The notes: a model not told the origin generated them from the letters alone. A stretch of DNA of 45,538 nt from Lentisphaeria bacterium (GCA_017457065.1 JAFTIE010000187.1:1-45538), one strand, 5' to 3'. Numbered from the stretch's first letter, positions 13,758 to 22,912 are shown. A program made the numbers and translations.

Positions 13758-15619
13758 AGTTTCTTTCCCGTCTTTGAGTCTGTATGGATCAACAGTATAC
13801 GTCTGACCTCCTGGATCGCCAGTTCATTCTGCTGGACACTGTGCCCTGATTTTACAACGATTTCGCTCACGGCGCCGTCAAGGTGGCTGCTGCTGTAAGG
13901 GACGATCCCGTCGCTGCCCCCGGGAATCCCCTGAGCATGCCTGTTGCCGATGATGGAGTGAAAAGGAACGGCAGGAGCCATTTTCAGTGATCCCAGAAGC
14001 TGCAGCATCATGTCGTCAGGCCGCAGATTGTGGATCCCTGTCCCCCCCTGCAGACGCTCTGCCCCTTTTTCGCCGCGACGGATGAGATCTGCAACGATCT
14101 GGATATTGCGCCGGACAAGAGTTGCAGGCAGTCTGATAAGTGAAGCACCCGCCCTGCCGATCCAGGTCTTTGCCACAGCGGAACCCCGGTGGGGAACAGC
14201 AATGAATATGACCCGTCTGATAAAGGGAGCCGGATCAAAGTTAAGTATTTCTTCAAGGCGTTTTATCTCCTGCCGATCGAGCTTGTTTTTCAAGGAGCGG
14301 CTGTCTTTGATCTTGAGCTGATCGAGCAGAAGCTGTTCACGGCAGGTGGTGATTTGAAGTCTGCTGAGCAATCCCCCCATGGAGTGCCCGACAAGCACCA
14401 TCTTGTCGAAGGCTTCAGTAGAACGTTTCTGCCTGAGAAGTTTTTCTCTGAGCTCTTTCAGAGCTTTACGCAATATGGCAGCGGAAATGAAAATGGGATT
14501 GCCGCTGGAGTAGGCAAAGCCCAGAAACTGATATTTCTGCCGCAGTACCGGGTCGTGGAGCAACGTGTTGAGCATCTGCCCCCATGTTCTGGCATCAGAC
14601 ATGAGTCCGTGGACGAAGATGACGGGAATACGTTTGTCATCATAGGGTTCAAGATGATAAAGACCGGTGATCCTTGCCGCATCTGAGACCTTGACGGTAC
14701 GCTCGATGAAATTCATATCCTGAGGTTTCCCGGCGGCACTGGCAAGAGGGGTGGAAAAATCAGCGGCAAGAGGAAGAAGCCTTTTCCCGAATTTGACTTT
14801 GTTTGTGACCCTGGAGTAGATGTAGCGGAGCTGCGCCGTGATCTTACGGGTCTCAGTATCTATGTAAAAATCCCCCACCAGCGTGACGGCGACAGGCAAT
14901 CCGGCAATCATCTGCCCCCCCACATCACGGGTACCGGGCTTGAGTTCGGCGACCAGAGGCACCCCCAGTCCGAAAACTCTTGTATCGTGGGTCAGCCCCA
15001 CAGTCTTGTAGTTTGCACAGGGGGTAAAATCAGCAATATCCGCTTCTCTGACGGGCATATCGTAGGCGGGAGCAATAAAACGGACCTGCTGTTCGTTTTT
15101 TCCCGGCATGGGGATCTGATATCCTGAACGCCTTTCAAGAGCACGCTCTTTCAGATAAACAAAAAGTTCGGTCATTGCAAGGTTGTGGATACGGATCAGA
15201 CGGATACGGTGTTCATCGTAAGGCTCCCGGATATCGTCAAGTTCTTTCAGATAAAAGGAGCTGTAAACGGCGGAAGCAAGAAAATAACGGCTGCTCAGAT
15301 CTCTGTCGCTGCGTTTTTTGTATCCGGTCTGCAAGGCGACATCCGCCAGAGCGGAAACGATCTCCTGCCGGCGGTCCTGTTTGTAAAGCTCTTCCAGGAT
15401 CGACAACACCCGAGCCGGATCTTTTTCATAAAGATCGCTCAGCATGAAGTTGCTCAGCAGATTGACAGTTCTGGTGCTCAAAGTGCCTGCTGAATAATCG
15501 GCGACCCCGTAGGAGCGGCGTTCCAGAGCTGAATTTTCTTCAACTCTTATGGGGGAATTGCAGCCGCTGAGAGTTGCCAATACAGTCAAAAGCAATAAGA
15601 GCGCACAGACTCTCAACAT
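13754..15619 (-). CDS. Lipoprotein alpha/beta-hydrolase (lipase/esterase-like)
   Basis: A protein of 621 residues. The N-terminus MLRVCALLLLLTVLATLSGC is a lipoprotein signal with lipobox LSGC (Cys20). After an unrecognised N-terminal region of about 300 residues there is an alpha/beta-hydrolase core. VIFVHGLMSDARTWG forms the oxyanion strand. MVLVGHSMGGLLSRL carries the nucleophile Ser in GHSMGG. GSDGIVPYSSSHL supplies a likely Asp, and SGHSVQQ near the end the catalytic His. The architecture suggests a membrane-anchored lipase or esterase acting in the envelope or outside the cell. Substrate unknown. GGAG precedes the start. It directly abuts the PQ-loop gene (TAA followed by ATG) and overlaps the LRR gene. 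Confidence 0.85.
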   Translation of the reverse strand: MLRVCALLLLLTVLATLSGCNSPIRVEENSALERRSYGVADYSAGTLSTRTVNLLSNFMLSDLYEKDPARVLSILEELYKQDRRQEIVSALADVALQTGYKKRSDRDLSSRYFLASAVYSSFYLKELDDIREPYDEHRIRLIRIHNLAMTELFVYLKERALERRSGYQIPMPGKNEQQVRFIAPAYDMPVREADIADFTPCANYKTVGLTHDTRVFGLGVPLVAELKPGTRDVGGQMIAGLPVAVTLVGDFYIDTETRKITAQLRYIYSRVTNKVKFGKRLLPLAADFSTPLASAAGKPQDMNFIERTVKVSDAARITGLYHLEPYDDKRIPVIFVHGLMSDARTWGQMLNTLLHDPVLRQKYQFLGFAYSSGNPIFISAAILRKALKELREKLLRQKRSTEAFDKMVLVGHSMGGLLSRLQITTCREQLLLDQLKIKDSRSLKNKLDRQEIKRLEEILNFDPAPFIRRVIFIAVPHRGSAVAKTWIGRAGASLIRLPATLVRRNIQIVADLIRRGEKGAERLQGGTGIHNLRPDDMMLQLLGSLKMAPAVPFHSIIGNRHAQGIPGGSDGIVPYSSSHLDGAVSEIVVKSGHSVQQNELAIQEVRRILLIHTDSKTGKKL

Positions 15620-15904
15620 TTATTTTTCTCCGCGATTGAGCTTGCTCTGATAGTAGAGGCACAGACACATATCGGTGGCAACCATAAGGGCATTGATCAC
15701 ATAGAGGGCAAAGACCCAGTCCATCTTGTGGAGCACTTTGTGGACACATCCTGCGGCGTACCCCACGATGATCAATGTGAGGAAGAGATAGCTTTTCCCT
15801 GCCGGATTCTTTGCCCGGATGGTTTTGACGATGGCAAAGGGCCAGCTGAAACCGAAACAAACCATCATGATCACTTCCCAGATACTGAAATTACCGAAAT
15901 CCAT
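15620..15904 (-). CDS. Small PQ-loop (SemiSWEET-like) membrane protein
   Basis: A 94-residue protein with three predicted membrane helices: WEVIMMVCFGFSWPFAIVKT, SYLFLTLIIVGYAAGCVHKV and VFALYVINALMVATDMCLCL. The segment SWPFAIVKTIRAKNPAGKSY resembles the PQ-loop repeat (Pro in helix 1 and a basic loop with a Gly-Lys-Ser). Three helices is the size of SemiSWEET half-transporters, which work as dimers. A sugar-transport role is known for some relatives but is not shown here. It is the first gene of the operon with the lipoprotein hydrolase and LRR protein. A GAGGGG ribosome site lies in front of the ATG. Confidence 0.7.
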   Translation of the reverse strand: MDFGNFSIWEVIMMVCFGFSWPFAIVKTIRAKNPAGKSYLFLTLIIVGYAAGCVHKVLHKMDWVFALYVINALMVATDMCLCLYYQSKLNRGEK

Positions 15905-15942
15905 TTTTTCCCCTCAAAAATTATTATGTTGTACTTTTATAT

Positions 15943-15971
15943 ACTATATCGCCAAAAGGTGTTCAAATCAA
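15943..15971 (-). promoter_or_regulatory. Promoter of the PQ-loop/lipoprotein/LRR operon
   Basis: On the minus strand TTGATT (15971-15966), a 17-bp spacer and TATAGT (15948-15943). The -35 box touches the very end of the upstream same-strand esterase frame. Confidence 0.55.
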
Positions 15972-15972
15972 G

Positions 15973-17133
15973 TCAGCAAAGTGAAATTGCAAGCTGATGG
16001 GAGTAATCTTTGTCCCTCTGAAGCGCTTCCGGAAGAGCTTTGTACTCCCTGCCGTTGACTGTGACTGTGACCGCTTTTTCCACATCCGCCATTTCAGGAC
16101 TCAGAAAGAGTGTGAAAGCGCCCACATTTTCAGCGGCAGCTTCAAAACGGTTGCCGCCTTTGTTCTCAACCACCAGCCGGGCGCCCTCATGGGGGACCTG
16201 GGTGAGGGTGTAGCTTTGCTGCAGAAACTCTTTGACGCTCCAGGCGATATTGGGACCGTGGAGCAGGATCTTGTCAAGCATCACCGTACCGGGGAGCGTC
16301 TTGTCGATACGCAGATAACGTGAGCGCAGATTGGCTTCAAGAGTGGGGTCCGCAGAGCCCGAAGGGGAAACGACGGCGCAGCGCACAGGATAAGGATCTC
16401 TTTTGAAGCTCATGGCGTAGTCAATGAAGCGGTAAAATGCCATCTGCGCCGGTTCCCAACGCAGCCCGTGTCCGCCGTCGTGTTCGTCATAAACGTGTGT
16501 GACCCCGTCCCGGACCATGAGTTCGTGGGCGGCGCGGGCAAAATCCACACTGCACCAGTCGTGGTGGCGGGGCTCGATATGGAACTCTTTGTAGTTGGCG
16601 GCGCAGTCGTAACGTCCATGGAGAATATAGACGGGGGTCCCCAGAAATGCCTTGAAGTCGCTTTCAAGCCACGCTCCCGCACTCAGGAGTATACAGCTGA
16701 AACGGTCCGCCATGAGTGCGCCGTTGTGGTAGGCTCCGAAGCCCCCCATGGAGTGCCCGCCGAAGATGATCCGCTCCTCATCGACACAGATCCGCTCTCT
16801 GACAGCGGCAAGAATGGCGTCGATGTAGGCAACGCTCCCGGGATAGTTCCACCTTTTTCCGTCTTTGGCAAAGGGGGCGCAAGGGGCGACGGTGACGAAT
16901 GGGGCATCCTTTATGAGAGGGGCGAGATATCCCTTTTCCGGGTCAAGGTACATCTTGAAAGGGGCATCAACGGGGGTGTTTTTGTCTCCGCCGTGCATGA
17001 AAAAGAACAAAGGCACGGGAGTCCCTGGAGAAACGTTTTCCGGGATATGCAGATAAACGGGATAATCAGGGTACTCTTTCAGATAGAAAGGCTCCTGTAC
17101 GCCGGGCGTCAGTTTGGGGAATGAGGTCATCAT
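15973..17133 (-). CDS. Alpha/beta-hydrolase esterase (feruloyl esterase/PHB depolymerase-like)
   Basis: A cytoplasmic-looking protein of 386 residues without a signal peptide. Core motifs are VPLFFFMHGGDKNTP (oxyanion region), IIFGGHSMGGFGAY (nucleophile Ser), TPVYILHGRYDCAANY (Asp region) and DEHDGGHGLRWEP (catalytic His). This arrangement fits the esterase_D/dienelactone-hydrolase-like esterases used on acylated glycans. The last 130 residues (after SFKRDPYPVRCAVVSP) form a C-terminal domain of unclear type. It is a single gene with its own promoter, divergent from the ABC transporter. The start ATG at 17133 has AAGGAG about 10 nt upstream; an ATG directly after it is also possible. Confidence 0.82.
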   Translation of the reverse strand: MMTSFPKLTPGVQEPFYLKEYPDYPVYLHIPENVSPGTPVPLFFFMHGGDKNTPVDAPFKMYLDPEKGYLAPLIKDAPFVTVAPCAPFAKDGKRWNYPGSVAYIDAILAAVRERICVDEERIIFGGHSMGGFGAYHNGALMADRFSCILLSAGAWLESDFKAFLGTPVYILHGRYDCAANYKEFHIEPRHHDWCSVDFARAAHELMVRDGVTHVYDEHDGGHGLRWEPAQMAFYRFIDYAMSFKRDPYPVRCAVVSPSGSADPTLEANLRSRYLRIDKTLPGTVMLDKILLHGPNIAWSVKEFLQQSYTLTQVPHEGARLVVENKGGNRFEAAAENVGAFTLFLSPEMADVEKAVTVTVNGREYKALPEALQRDKDYSHQLAISLC

Positions 17134-17162
17134 GAATCAAAAACTCCTTCTGTTACGGCTAT

Positions 17163-17191
17163 AATGTACACCGGAGACAGGCTGTTTTCAA
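17163..17191 (-). promoter_or_regulatory. Promoter of the esterase gene
   Basis: On the minus strand TTGAAA (17191-17186), a 17-bp spacer and TACATT (17168-17163), about 30 nt before the esterase ATG. Confidence 0.6.
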
Positions 17192-17201
17192 GTTGAATGT
17201 G

Positions 17202-17230
17202 TTGCAATTTGGCCTTTGAAGTGCTATATT
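17202..17230 (+). promoter_or_regulatory. Promoter of the amino-acid ABC transporter
   Basis: TTGCAA (17202-17207), a 17-bp spacer and TATATT (17225-17230), 44 nt before the start codon. It is back-to-back with the esterase promoter. Confidence 0.65.
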
Positions 17231-17274
17231 ATGAGAATCGTTATTTCAACTTTTAAAAAAGGTTCTGTGATCCG

Positions 17275-18762
17275 ATGAAAGCAAAACTGTTCTTTCTCTT
17301 TTCCTTACTTCTTTTGCTCTGCGCCCTGTGCGGATGCGGCAAAGAGGCAAAGGAGGGAAATACCCTTACCCTTGTCACTTCTGCCCATTTCCCCCCTTAC
17401 GAATTTCTTGACCGCCAGAAGATCGTGGGCATAGATGTTGACATCATCAGGTATGCCGCAAAGAAACTGGGGAAAGAACTGGTCATCATCGACACCAAAT
17501 TTGACTCCGTGATCGGCCATATCGTCACCGGTAAGGCAGATGTGGCGGCATCGGGGATCACCGTGACTGAGGAACGGAAAAAAAGAGTGAGTTTCACCAT
17601 CCCCTACAGCCGTGCGGCGCAGATGATCCTTGTTCCCCGGAACTCCCCCATCAAAGGCAGTGAAGACCTGAAAAAGAACAAACGCATCGGCTGCCAGAGC
17701 GGGACCACCGCCTACGACTATCTGAGACAGCATATCATCACCGACAAAAATTCTCCCCTGCTCCAGCAGTTTGAAACTCCCGCCGTGGCGGTGAAGGCAT
17801 TGAAGATCGGCAAACTGGACGCCGTCGTCCTTGACGAACAGCCCGCTGTGGTGCTGTCAAAAATCAATGCCGCAGATGTGGTCATGCTGCCCCAGCCTCT
17901 GACCAGCGAAGAGTACGCCATTGCTCTCAGTAAAAACGCTTCTGAACTGCGGGAGTTTCTGAACACTGTCATCGCAGAACTGAAAAAATCAGGGGAACTG
18001 GAAAAGATCGTCGAAAGCAACACCCTTCTTGCCCAGAAGGTCAGAGAAGGGAAAAACAAGCTGCGTGTCTTTACATTTCTGCAAGGTTTTGCCGATGATT
18101 TCCACTCCAATTTTATTGCCGACAACCGCTGGCAGTATATCTGGGGCGGATTTTTGAAAACCGTGGAAATATCTTTCTTTGCCGTCATGCTGGGGATCGT
18201 GCTGGGCTTTATGGTGGCAGTGATCCGCTCCACATACGACAGAACAGGGAAATTGAAATTTTTGAGCAGACTCTGCTCCGTTTATCTGACGGTCATCCGG
18301 GGAACTCCCTGCGTGGTGCAGCTGCTCATCATCTACTTTGTGATATTGAAATCCTGTGACAACAAGGTGCTGGTCGCCTGTATCGCCTTCGGGATCAATT
18401 CAGGAGCGTATGTGGCGGAAATCATCCGCAGCGGCATCATGTCCATCGACAAAGGGCAGTTTGAAGCCGGTGACGCTCTGGGGCTGACCTATTGGCAGAC
18501 CATGATCCATGTCATATTGCCTCAGGCATTCAAAAATGTGCTGCCCGCACTGGGAAATGAATTTATCGTACTGATAAAAGAAACATCCATTTCAGGATAT
18601 ATCGCTTTACAGGATCTGACCAAAGCAGGAGACATCATCCGCAGTCAGACCTACGATGCCTTCATGCCGTTGATGGCGGTTGCCGCCATTTATCTGGCAT
18701 GTGTCATGTTTCTGACGTGGCTTCTGGGAATATTAGAGAGGAGACTTAAACGCAATGAGTAA
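17275..18762 (+). CDS. Amino-acid ABC transporter, substrate-binding protein fused to permease
   Basis: A 495-residue fusion. The start MKAKLFFLFSLLLLLCALCGC is a lipoprotein-like signal with Cys21. Residues about 30-255 are a polar amino acid binding protein (SBP family 3: AHFPPYEFLDRQKIVGIDVD, GKADVAASGITVTEERKKRV, GKLDAVVLDEQPA). Residues about 285-490 are a HisM/GlnP-type permease with several membrane helices and the ATPase-contact EAA motif EAGDALGLTYWQTMIHVILP. Such fusions are known in the glutamine-type transporters of Gram-positive bacteria. The binding domain would be tethered outside the membrane. Whether the Cys is lipidated or the signal stays as a first helix is open. The next gene supplies the ATPase and overlaps by 8 nt. 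Confidence 0.93.
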   Translation: MKAKLFFLFSLLLLLCALCGCGKEAKEGNTLTLVTSAHFPPYEFLDRQKIVGIDVDIIRYAAKKLGKELVIIDTKFDSVIGHIVTGKADVAASGITVTEERKKRVSFTIPYSRAAQMILVPRNSPIKGSEDLKKNKRIGCQSGTTAYDYLRQHIITDKNSPLLQQFETPAVAVKALKIGKLDAVVLDEQPAVVLSKINAADVVMLPQPLTSEEYAIALSKNASELREFLNTVIAELKKSGELEKIVESNTLLAQKVREGKNKLRVFTFLQGFADDFHSNFIADNRWQYIWGGFLKTVEISFFAVMLGIVLGFMVAVIRSTYDRTGKLKFLSRLCSVYLTVIRGTPCVVQLLIIYFVILKSCDNKVLVACIAFGINSGAYVAEIIRSGIMSIDKGQFEAGDALGLTYWQTMIHVILPQAFKNVLPALGNEFIVLIKETSISGYIALQDLTKAGDIIRSQTYDAFMPLMAVAAIYLACVMFLTWLLGILERRLKRNE

Positions 18763-19495
18763 CGAAAAATTTGTCTTTGAGGTGAGAGATCTTGCCTGTG
18801 AATTTCCCGGAGTCCGCGCCGTTGACGGCGTTGACTTTGCCATTGCCCCCGGTGAAGCGGTCTTTGTGGTGGGACCTTCAGGCAGCGGAAAAAGCACCTT
18901 TCTGCGCTGTCTGAATCAGCTTGAAAAGCCCAGTTCAGGGGAGATCCTTTTCCATAACGCCCCTGTGGGAAAAAGCGCTGCGGCAATCACAAAGTTCCGT
19001 CAGCAGGTGGGGATGGTCTTTCAGCAGTTCAATCTCTTCCCCAATATGACCATCAAGCAGAATATCACTCTTGCCCCAGTCAAAACGGGGAAGCTTTCTG
19101 CCGCCGCAGCGGATTCCAAAGCCATGGAGCTTCTGGAGCGTATCGGTCTTGCTGACAAGGCAAACGCCTACCCTATGCAGCTTTCAGGGGGACAGAAACA
19201 GCGCATTGCCATTGTCCGGGCTCTTGCCATGAATCCGGAAGTGCTGCTCTTTGACGAGCCCACAAGTGCCCTGGACCCGGAAATGGTGGGAGAGGTGCTT
19301 TCATTGATGAAAGAACTCATCAAAGAGGGCATGACCATGATCGTCGTCACCCACGAAATCGGATTTGCCTGTGAATGTGCTCACCGGATGGTCTTCATGG
19401 ACCACGGCAGGATCATCGCTTCAGACACGCCTGAAAATCTGGTCAAAAACAGCACCAATCCCCGAATCAGAGAATTTTTTGCCAAGGTTCTGTAA
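18755..19495 (+). CDS. Amino-acid ABC transporter ATP-binding protein
   Basis: A 246-residue protein of the GlnQ/HisP group. Walker A is GPSGSGKSTFLRCL, the Q-loop is GMVFQQFNLFPNMT, the signature is LSGGQKQRIAIVRAL, Walker B with its Glu is VLLFDEPTSALDP, and the switch His is in IVVTHEIGFA. All catalytic residues are present. It overlaps the binding-protein/permease gene by 8 nt (ATGAGTAACG against the TAA), and a GGAG precedes it, so the two proteins are made together. The stop is only 4 nt from the end of the convergent glycerophosphodiesterase gene, leaving no room for a separate terminator between them. Confidence 0.95.
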   Translation: MSNEKFVFEVRDLACEFPGVRAVDGVDFAIAPGEAVFVVGPSGSGKSTFLRCLNQLEKPSSGEILFHNAPVGKSAAAITKFRQQVGMVFQQFNLFPNMTIKQNITLAPVKTGKLSAAAADSKAMELLERIGLADKANAYPMQLSGGQKQRIAIVRALAMNPEVLLFDEPTSALDPEMVGEVLSLMKELIKEGMTMIVVTHEIGFACECAHRMVFMDHGRIIASDTPENLVKNSTNPRIREFFAKVL

Positions 19496-19499
19496 AAAT

Positions 19500-20285
19500 T
19501 TATTTTTTCATTGCCGCTACAGCCTGGGAGACCCGCCAGTAATCGTTGGCAAGGATCACGTCAATACCTGAATTGACGAGTTTGACCGCTTCAGCGGGAT
19601 CTTCGCAGTGGAAGAAGTTGCAGATGATACCGTGCCGGTGCGCCTTGTCGATCATTTCCTGATTGAAGTAAGGAGCAAAAAGCTGGACTTTGGCGCACTT
19701 GTAAAGAATGGCACGGTCAACGATCTCCCAGGGACCGGGGAATGCTCCGGCGCACCTGGGGATGTGGGGGGCATATTTGAGGGCACTTTCCATAACGGCA
19801 ACATCCCCCACGAAGTAGATGTGTTTTTCCTGACCGAAACGGTGGATCTCTGAGACGATCAGCTCCATCTTGTCCCGGGGGAACTCCGGATCTCCCTCTT
19901 TTTCAGCGGTTTTCAAATGAAGATTGATGATAATCTGACGGGCGAACTTTTCAAGGACCTCATCAAAACGCAGGATCTTCAAACCGGTGAATTCCTCGCT
20001 GAAACGGACTCCGAAATCCAGTTCCCGCAGTTCAGCGAAAGTTTTTTCTTCAATAAACCCGCTGCCGTTGGAAACCCGTTCAAGGCGGCTGTCATGGGCT
20101 ACGACCGGAACGCCGTCTTTTGAAAAACGGATATCCAGTTCTATTTCAGGCGCCCCCAGAGCGATGGCGGCACCGAAAGCCGCCAGAGAGTTTTCGGGCG
20201 CCACGGTGTTGAATCCACGGTGGGCGCACACCCGGGGATAAGGAAATTCCCCATCACCGGGGATGCTTTGAGCGGTCATGGACAT
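19500..20285 (-). CDS. Glycerophosphodiester phosphodiesterase family protein
   Basis: A 261-residue TIM-barrel protein. Family motifs are AHRGFNTVAPENSLAAF (His-Arg and Glu-Asn), APEIELDIRFSKDGVPVVAHD (metal-binding Glu/Asp and the second catalytic His), and FFHCEDPAEAVKLVNSGIDV near the end. No signal peptide, so it is probably cytoplasmic; relatives hydrolyse glycerophosphodiesters to glycerol-3-phosphate and an alcohol, but the family also contains other phosphodiesterases. It is the last gene of the operon with the GH39-like and alpha/alpha-barrel genes, 13 nt after the latter. A GAGGA site precedes the start at 20285; an ATG two codons later is an alternative. Confidence 0.88.
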   Translation of the reverse strand: MSMTAQSIPGDGEFPYPRVCAHRGFNTVAPENSLAAFGAAIALGAPEIELDIRFSKDGVPVVAHDSRLERVSNGSGFIEEKTFAELRELDFGVRFSEEFTGLKILRFDEVLEKFARQIIINLHLKTAEKEGDPEFPRDKMELIVSEIHRFGQEKHIYFVGDVAVMESALKYAPHIPRCAGAFPGPWEIVDRAILYKCAKVQLFAPYFNQEMIDKAHRHGIICNFFHCEDPAEAVKLVNSGIDVILANDYWRVSQAVAAMKK

Positions 20286-20298
20286 TGGATTTTCCTCG

Positions 20299-21489
20299 TC
20301 AGTTAAAGAGTTTTTCTTTCAGCAGTTCCAGGGCAATGACGATGGAAATGGGGGCATTGGTCCAGCCGGTGTAGATGCTTCCGGCTCCCCCTTCATAGCG
20401 GTCGCCGCCGCCCCAGCTCTGAGTGTTCATATCGTACATGCCCCGCCAGCACCCTTTGAAGTGGGGTTCGGGGGATTTGTCCTGAATGGAACAGACCAGA
20501 GCAAGGGCTTTCTGGAAGGGCTCTTCATAAGAAGGAGCCAGAGTTTTAAGTCCCAGCAATCCCAGAAGCGCCCAGTTGATGGTATAGATGGTATCAACCA
20601 GATGATCTCCCAGAGGGGCTTCATCGTGCTCAGAGGGCACATTGCCGTTTTCGCCCATGCGGGAAACAAGTTTCCTGCCGTAAAGTTCAGCAACTTCCCG
20701 GAATTTTTCTTTGCCGGTGTATTCATAAGAGGCACAGGCACCGATGATGGCGTAGCAGACTTCACTGACATCGAACTTGTCAGCGTATGAGTCCAGATAA
20801 GCGTGGTAGGCGTCGAGGAGTTCCATGAACTCAGCTTGGGGGTCTTCACGGTAAGCCCGTGCCAGAGCCATACAAGCCAGACTTCCCCAGTGGGGATAAT
20901 CGGGGCGTCCGACGAAGGTATTTGCTCTCCAATGCGTTTCGCCGTCAAGAACTTCCGGACCGGGCGCCATGGCTTCTTTCAGGGCTTTTCCCATTTCGGG
21001 TGCCAGCATCATGGCAAAGCGGCGCATTTCGTACTTTTTCTCAAGTTCCGGAAACTTTTCTGCGATCTCCAGCGCAAGGAAGATACACCATGATTCATCA
21101 TCGAACCACACAGTAGAATCCCGTCTGATATGAGACCAGTTCCAGCTGCCGGGGACGAATCTGTCAGCTCTGCGCCAGAGAAGTCCGCTGCGGAAGTAGA
21201 GAAAGTCAAGGATATTGACTGCCGTATCGTAGTAGAGTTTATCTCCGAAAAGTTTATAGCTCAGCAGATACATGTAAGCCGCCTGAAAATTGCAGTCGGC
21301 ACGGCGCTGCTCTATGATACAGTGTTTTTCGTGGACCGTCCAGGCGGGGAAGGCATTCATCATTTTTTCAATGGCTTCGTTGCCTTCTGTGACGGCGACA
21401 CGCTCTGCCACGCCCCAGAGACCGTTTTCGGGGATCATGACCCCGGAATCCCGGAACCATGCCAGATTGTTCAAAAGGATCTGTTTCAT
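20299..21489 (-). CDS. Putative alpha/alpha-barrel glycosidase-like protein
   Basis: A 396-residue soluble protein, rich in Trp/Tyr and helical repeats (AYMYLLSYKLFGDKLYYDTA; WCIFLALEIAEKFPELEKKY; YPHWGSLACMALARAYRED), ending in GGDRYEGGAGSIYTGWTNAP. This pattern fits the six-hairpin (alpha/alpha)6 toroid of several glycosidase, epimerase and lyase families, but I do not recognise the family or its catalytic residues. No signal peptide. The start is placed at ATG 21489, which has AAGGA about 10 nt upstream; a TTG at 21513 would overlap the previous gene and lacks a ribosome site. It is 13 nt downstream of the GH39-like gene and probably acts on the same sugar. Function is inferred from context only. 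Confidence 0.6.
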   Translation of the reverse strand: MKQILLNNLAWFRDSGVMIPENGLWGVAERVAVTEGNEAIEKMMNAFPAWTVHEKHCIIEQRRADCNFQAAYMYLLSYKLFGDKLYYDTAVNILDFLYFRSGLLWRRADRFVPGSWNWSHIRRDSTVWFDDESWCIFLALEIAEKFPELEKKYEMRRFAMMLAPEMGKALKEAMAPGPEVLDGETHWRANTFVGRPDYPHWGSLACMALARAYREDPQAEFMELLDAYHAYLDSYADKFDVSEVCYAIIGACASYEYTGKEKFREVAELYGRKLVSRMGENGNVPSEHDEAPLGDHLVDTIYTINWALLGLLGLKTLAPSYEEPFQKALALVCSIQDKSPEPHFKGCWRGMYDMNTQSWGGGDRYEGGAGSIYTGWTNAPISIVIALELLKEKLFN

Positions 21490-21502
21490 CAACTGTTTTT
21501 CC

Positions 21503-22864
21503 TTATTTGGCAATTTTTATCAATGCCACAGCTGAGTTGGATTCATTGGAAAACGAGATGGTATTTCCGGCGATCTCAGCTTCAAGGCAGGGGGAAAGAT
21601 TGTGGTTTTCATCCAAAAGCAGTACCTGACATTTGGCAGGATCGATGGTCTGATCCACAGTGACGGTAAAGGTATTGTCCCCTGTGGAGAAGGCTGAGAT
21701 CAGCAAAGCAAGGTTGCCTTTTTCATCTCTGCCGCCCAGAACGGTGGTCTTTTCCTGATCGACGGTCGCCACCGTGCGTTCAGGATAGCGGACGATCTCG
21801 CCGAAAGCCTTGAGCCCGAAGTAAGAGGGGGTGGGCTTGGAACTGCCTGTGACATAGCATCCCCATGCGGAGGTGGTACAGGTGTAGTAGGCGCCGTAAT
21901 CCAGAGGGGTATCCTGCCAGCGTGCCATGACGGCGGTGAGAGCGGCGGCTGAGTCGAGACCTTTCATTTCGTTGTTGTACATATTCTGTTTGTAGGTCGC
22001 ATCGGTACGCAGCCGGTGCCAGTCACCGGGGAAGTAGTGCCATTCGTTGAGGTGGATCTCGGTGTCGGTGTAGCCCAGTTCGTCCAGTTTTTTCCGTGCC
22101 AGTCCGGGCGTCTCCTGGATCCAGCCGAAGGGATCGGCAAAGTAGCAGTGGTAGGAGTAGAAATCCAGAGGCACTTTGGCTGCGGCGCACTGTTCAAGGA
22201 ACTTTTCGCTGCGGTACTCGCTCCAGCCGCAGTGGGCGGGACCGCCGAATTTCAGATGGGGGAAGCGTTTTTTGAGCTCTTTGCCGACTTTGGCGAAAAA
22301 TTCAAAGAACTCCTCTTCGGTGCCCAGCCACATGAGATTTTTTGCGTGGGGATCCAGGCGGGTGTTGCCGCCGCATTCGGGTTCGTTCCAGATCTCCCAG
22401 TATTGAATGTTGTAGTGGAATCCATCCCAGAGACCTTCCGTATAGTGACGGATGATGTTTGAGGCGATGTCGATCCATTTGTCCACATCGGCGGGGGGCT
22501 CAATAAAGTACTTGTTCACCGTGTGGTCGATGGATTCACCCAAACGCCAGAAGACAGGGGTTTCCGCATCGACGATACAGTTGTGCAAGTAGTCGTCGGT
22601 GTGTTTGAAACGGTAGTTCCGGGGATCGTTGGGATCCAGATGGAAGAGAGGGAAGATACAGTTGATATCCACAAGAGGACAGTTGGCGTTATCCAGAGGG
22701 GCGTCGTGGAGACGGGTGAAAGCAAGGTTGAGATCTTTGAAACTTTTGCGGATGTTGCGTCCAGCCATTTCGCCTGCGATACAGGGGGCAAGGTTGCCGC
22801 CGTTGAGTTTGCGGATCCTGCCGGTGATCTCACCGGTTTTCCATGTGATATTGATATTGCCCAT
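21503..22864 (-). CDS. Glycoside hydrolase, clan GH-A (GH39-like)
   Basis: A 453-residue protein without a signal peptide. The TIM barrel carries IQYWEIWNEPE (Asn-Glu-Pro, acid/base Glu) and TEIHLNEWHYFP (nucleophile Glu) after the sixth strand, the usual clan GH-A spacing. FTRLHDAPLDN and PLDFYSYHCYFADP are further GH39-like segments. A beta-sandwich typical of such enzymes makes up the last 90 residues. GH39 enzymes include beta-xylosidase and alpha-iduronidase; the actual substrate is unknown. It is the first gene of an operon with the alpha/alpha-barrel and phosphodiesterase genes and is divergent from a second clan GH-A gene. The ribosome site (AGGGA) is weak. Confidence 0.83.
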   Translation of the reverse strand: MGNINITWKTGEITGRIRKLNGGNLAPCIAGEMAGRNIRKSFKDLNLAFTRLHDAPLDNANCPLVDINCIFPLFHLDPNDPRNYRFKHTDDYLHNCIVDAETPVFWRLGESIDHTVNKYFIEPPADVDKWIDIASNIIRHYTEGLWDGFHYNIQYWEIWNEPECGGNTRLDPHAKNLMWLGTEEEFFEFFAKVGKELKKRFPHLKFGGPAHCGWSEYRSEKFLEQCAAAKVPLDFYSYHCYFADPFGWIQETPGLARKKLDELGYTDTEIHLNEWHYFPGDWHRLRTDATYKQNMYNNEMKGLDSAAALTAVMARWQDTPLDYGAYYTCTTSAWGCYVTGSSKPTPSYFGLKAFGEIVRYPERTVATVDQEKTTVLGGRDEKGNLALLISAFSTGDNTFTVTVDQTIDPAKCQVLLLDENHNLSPCLEAEIAGNTISFSNESNSAVALIKIAK

Positions 22865-22912
22865 AACAAAAAGTCCCTATGATATTTTGAAAGGATATTG
22901 TGACTTGGGTAT

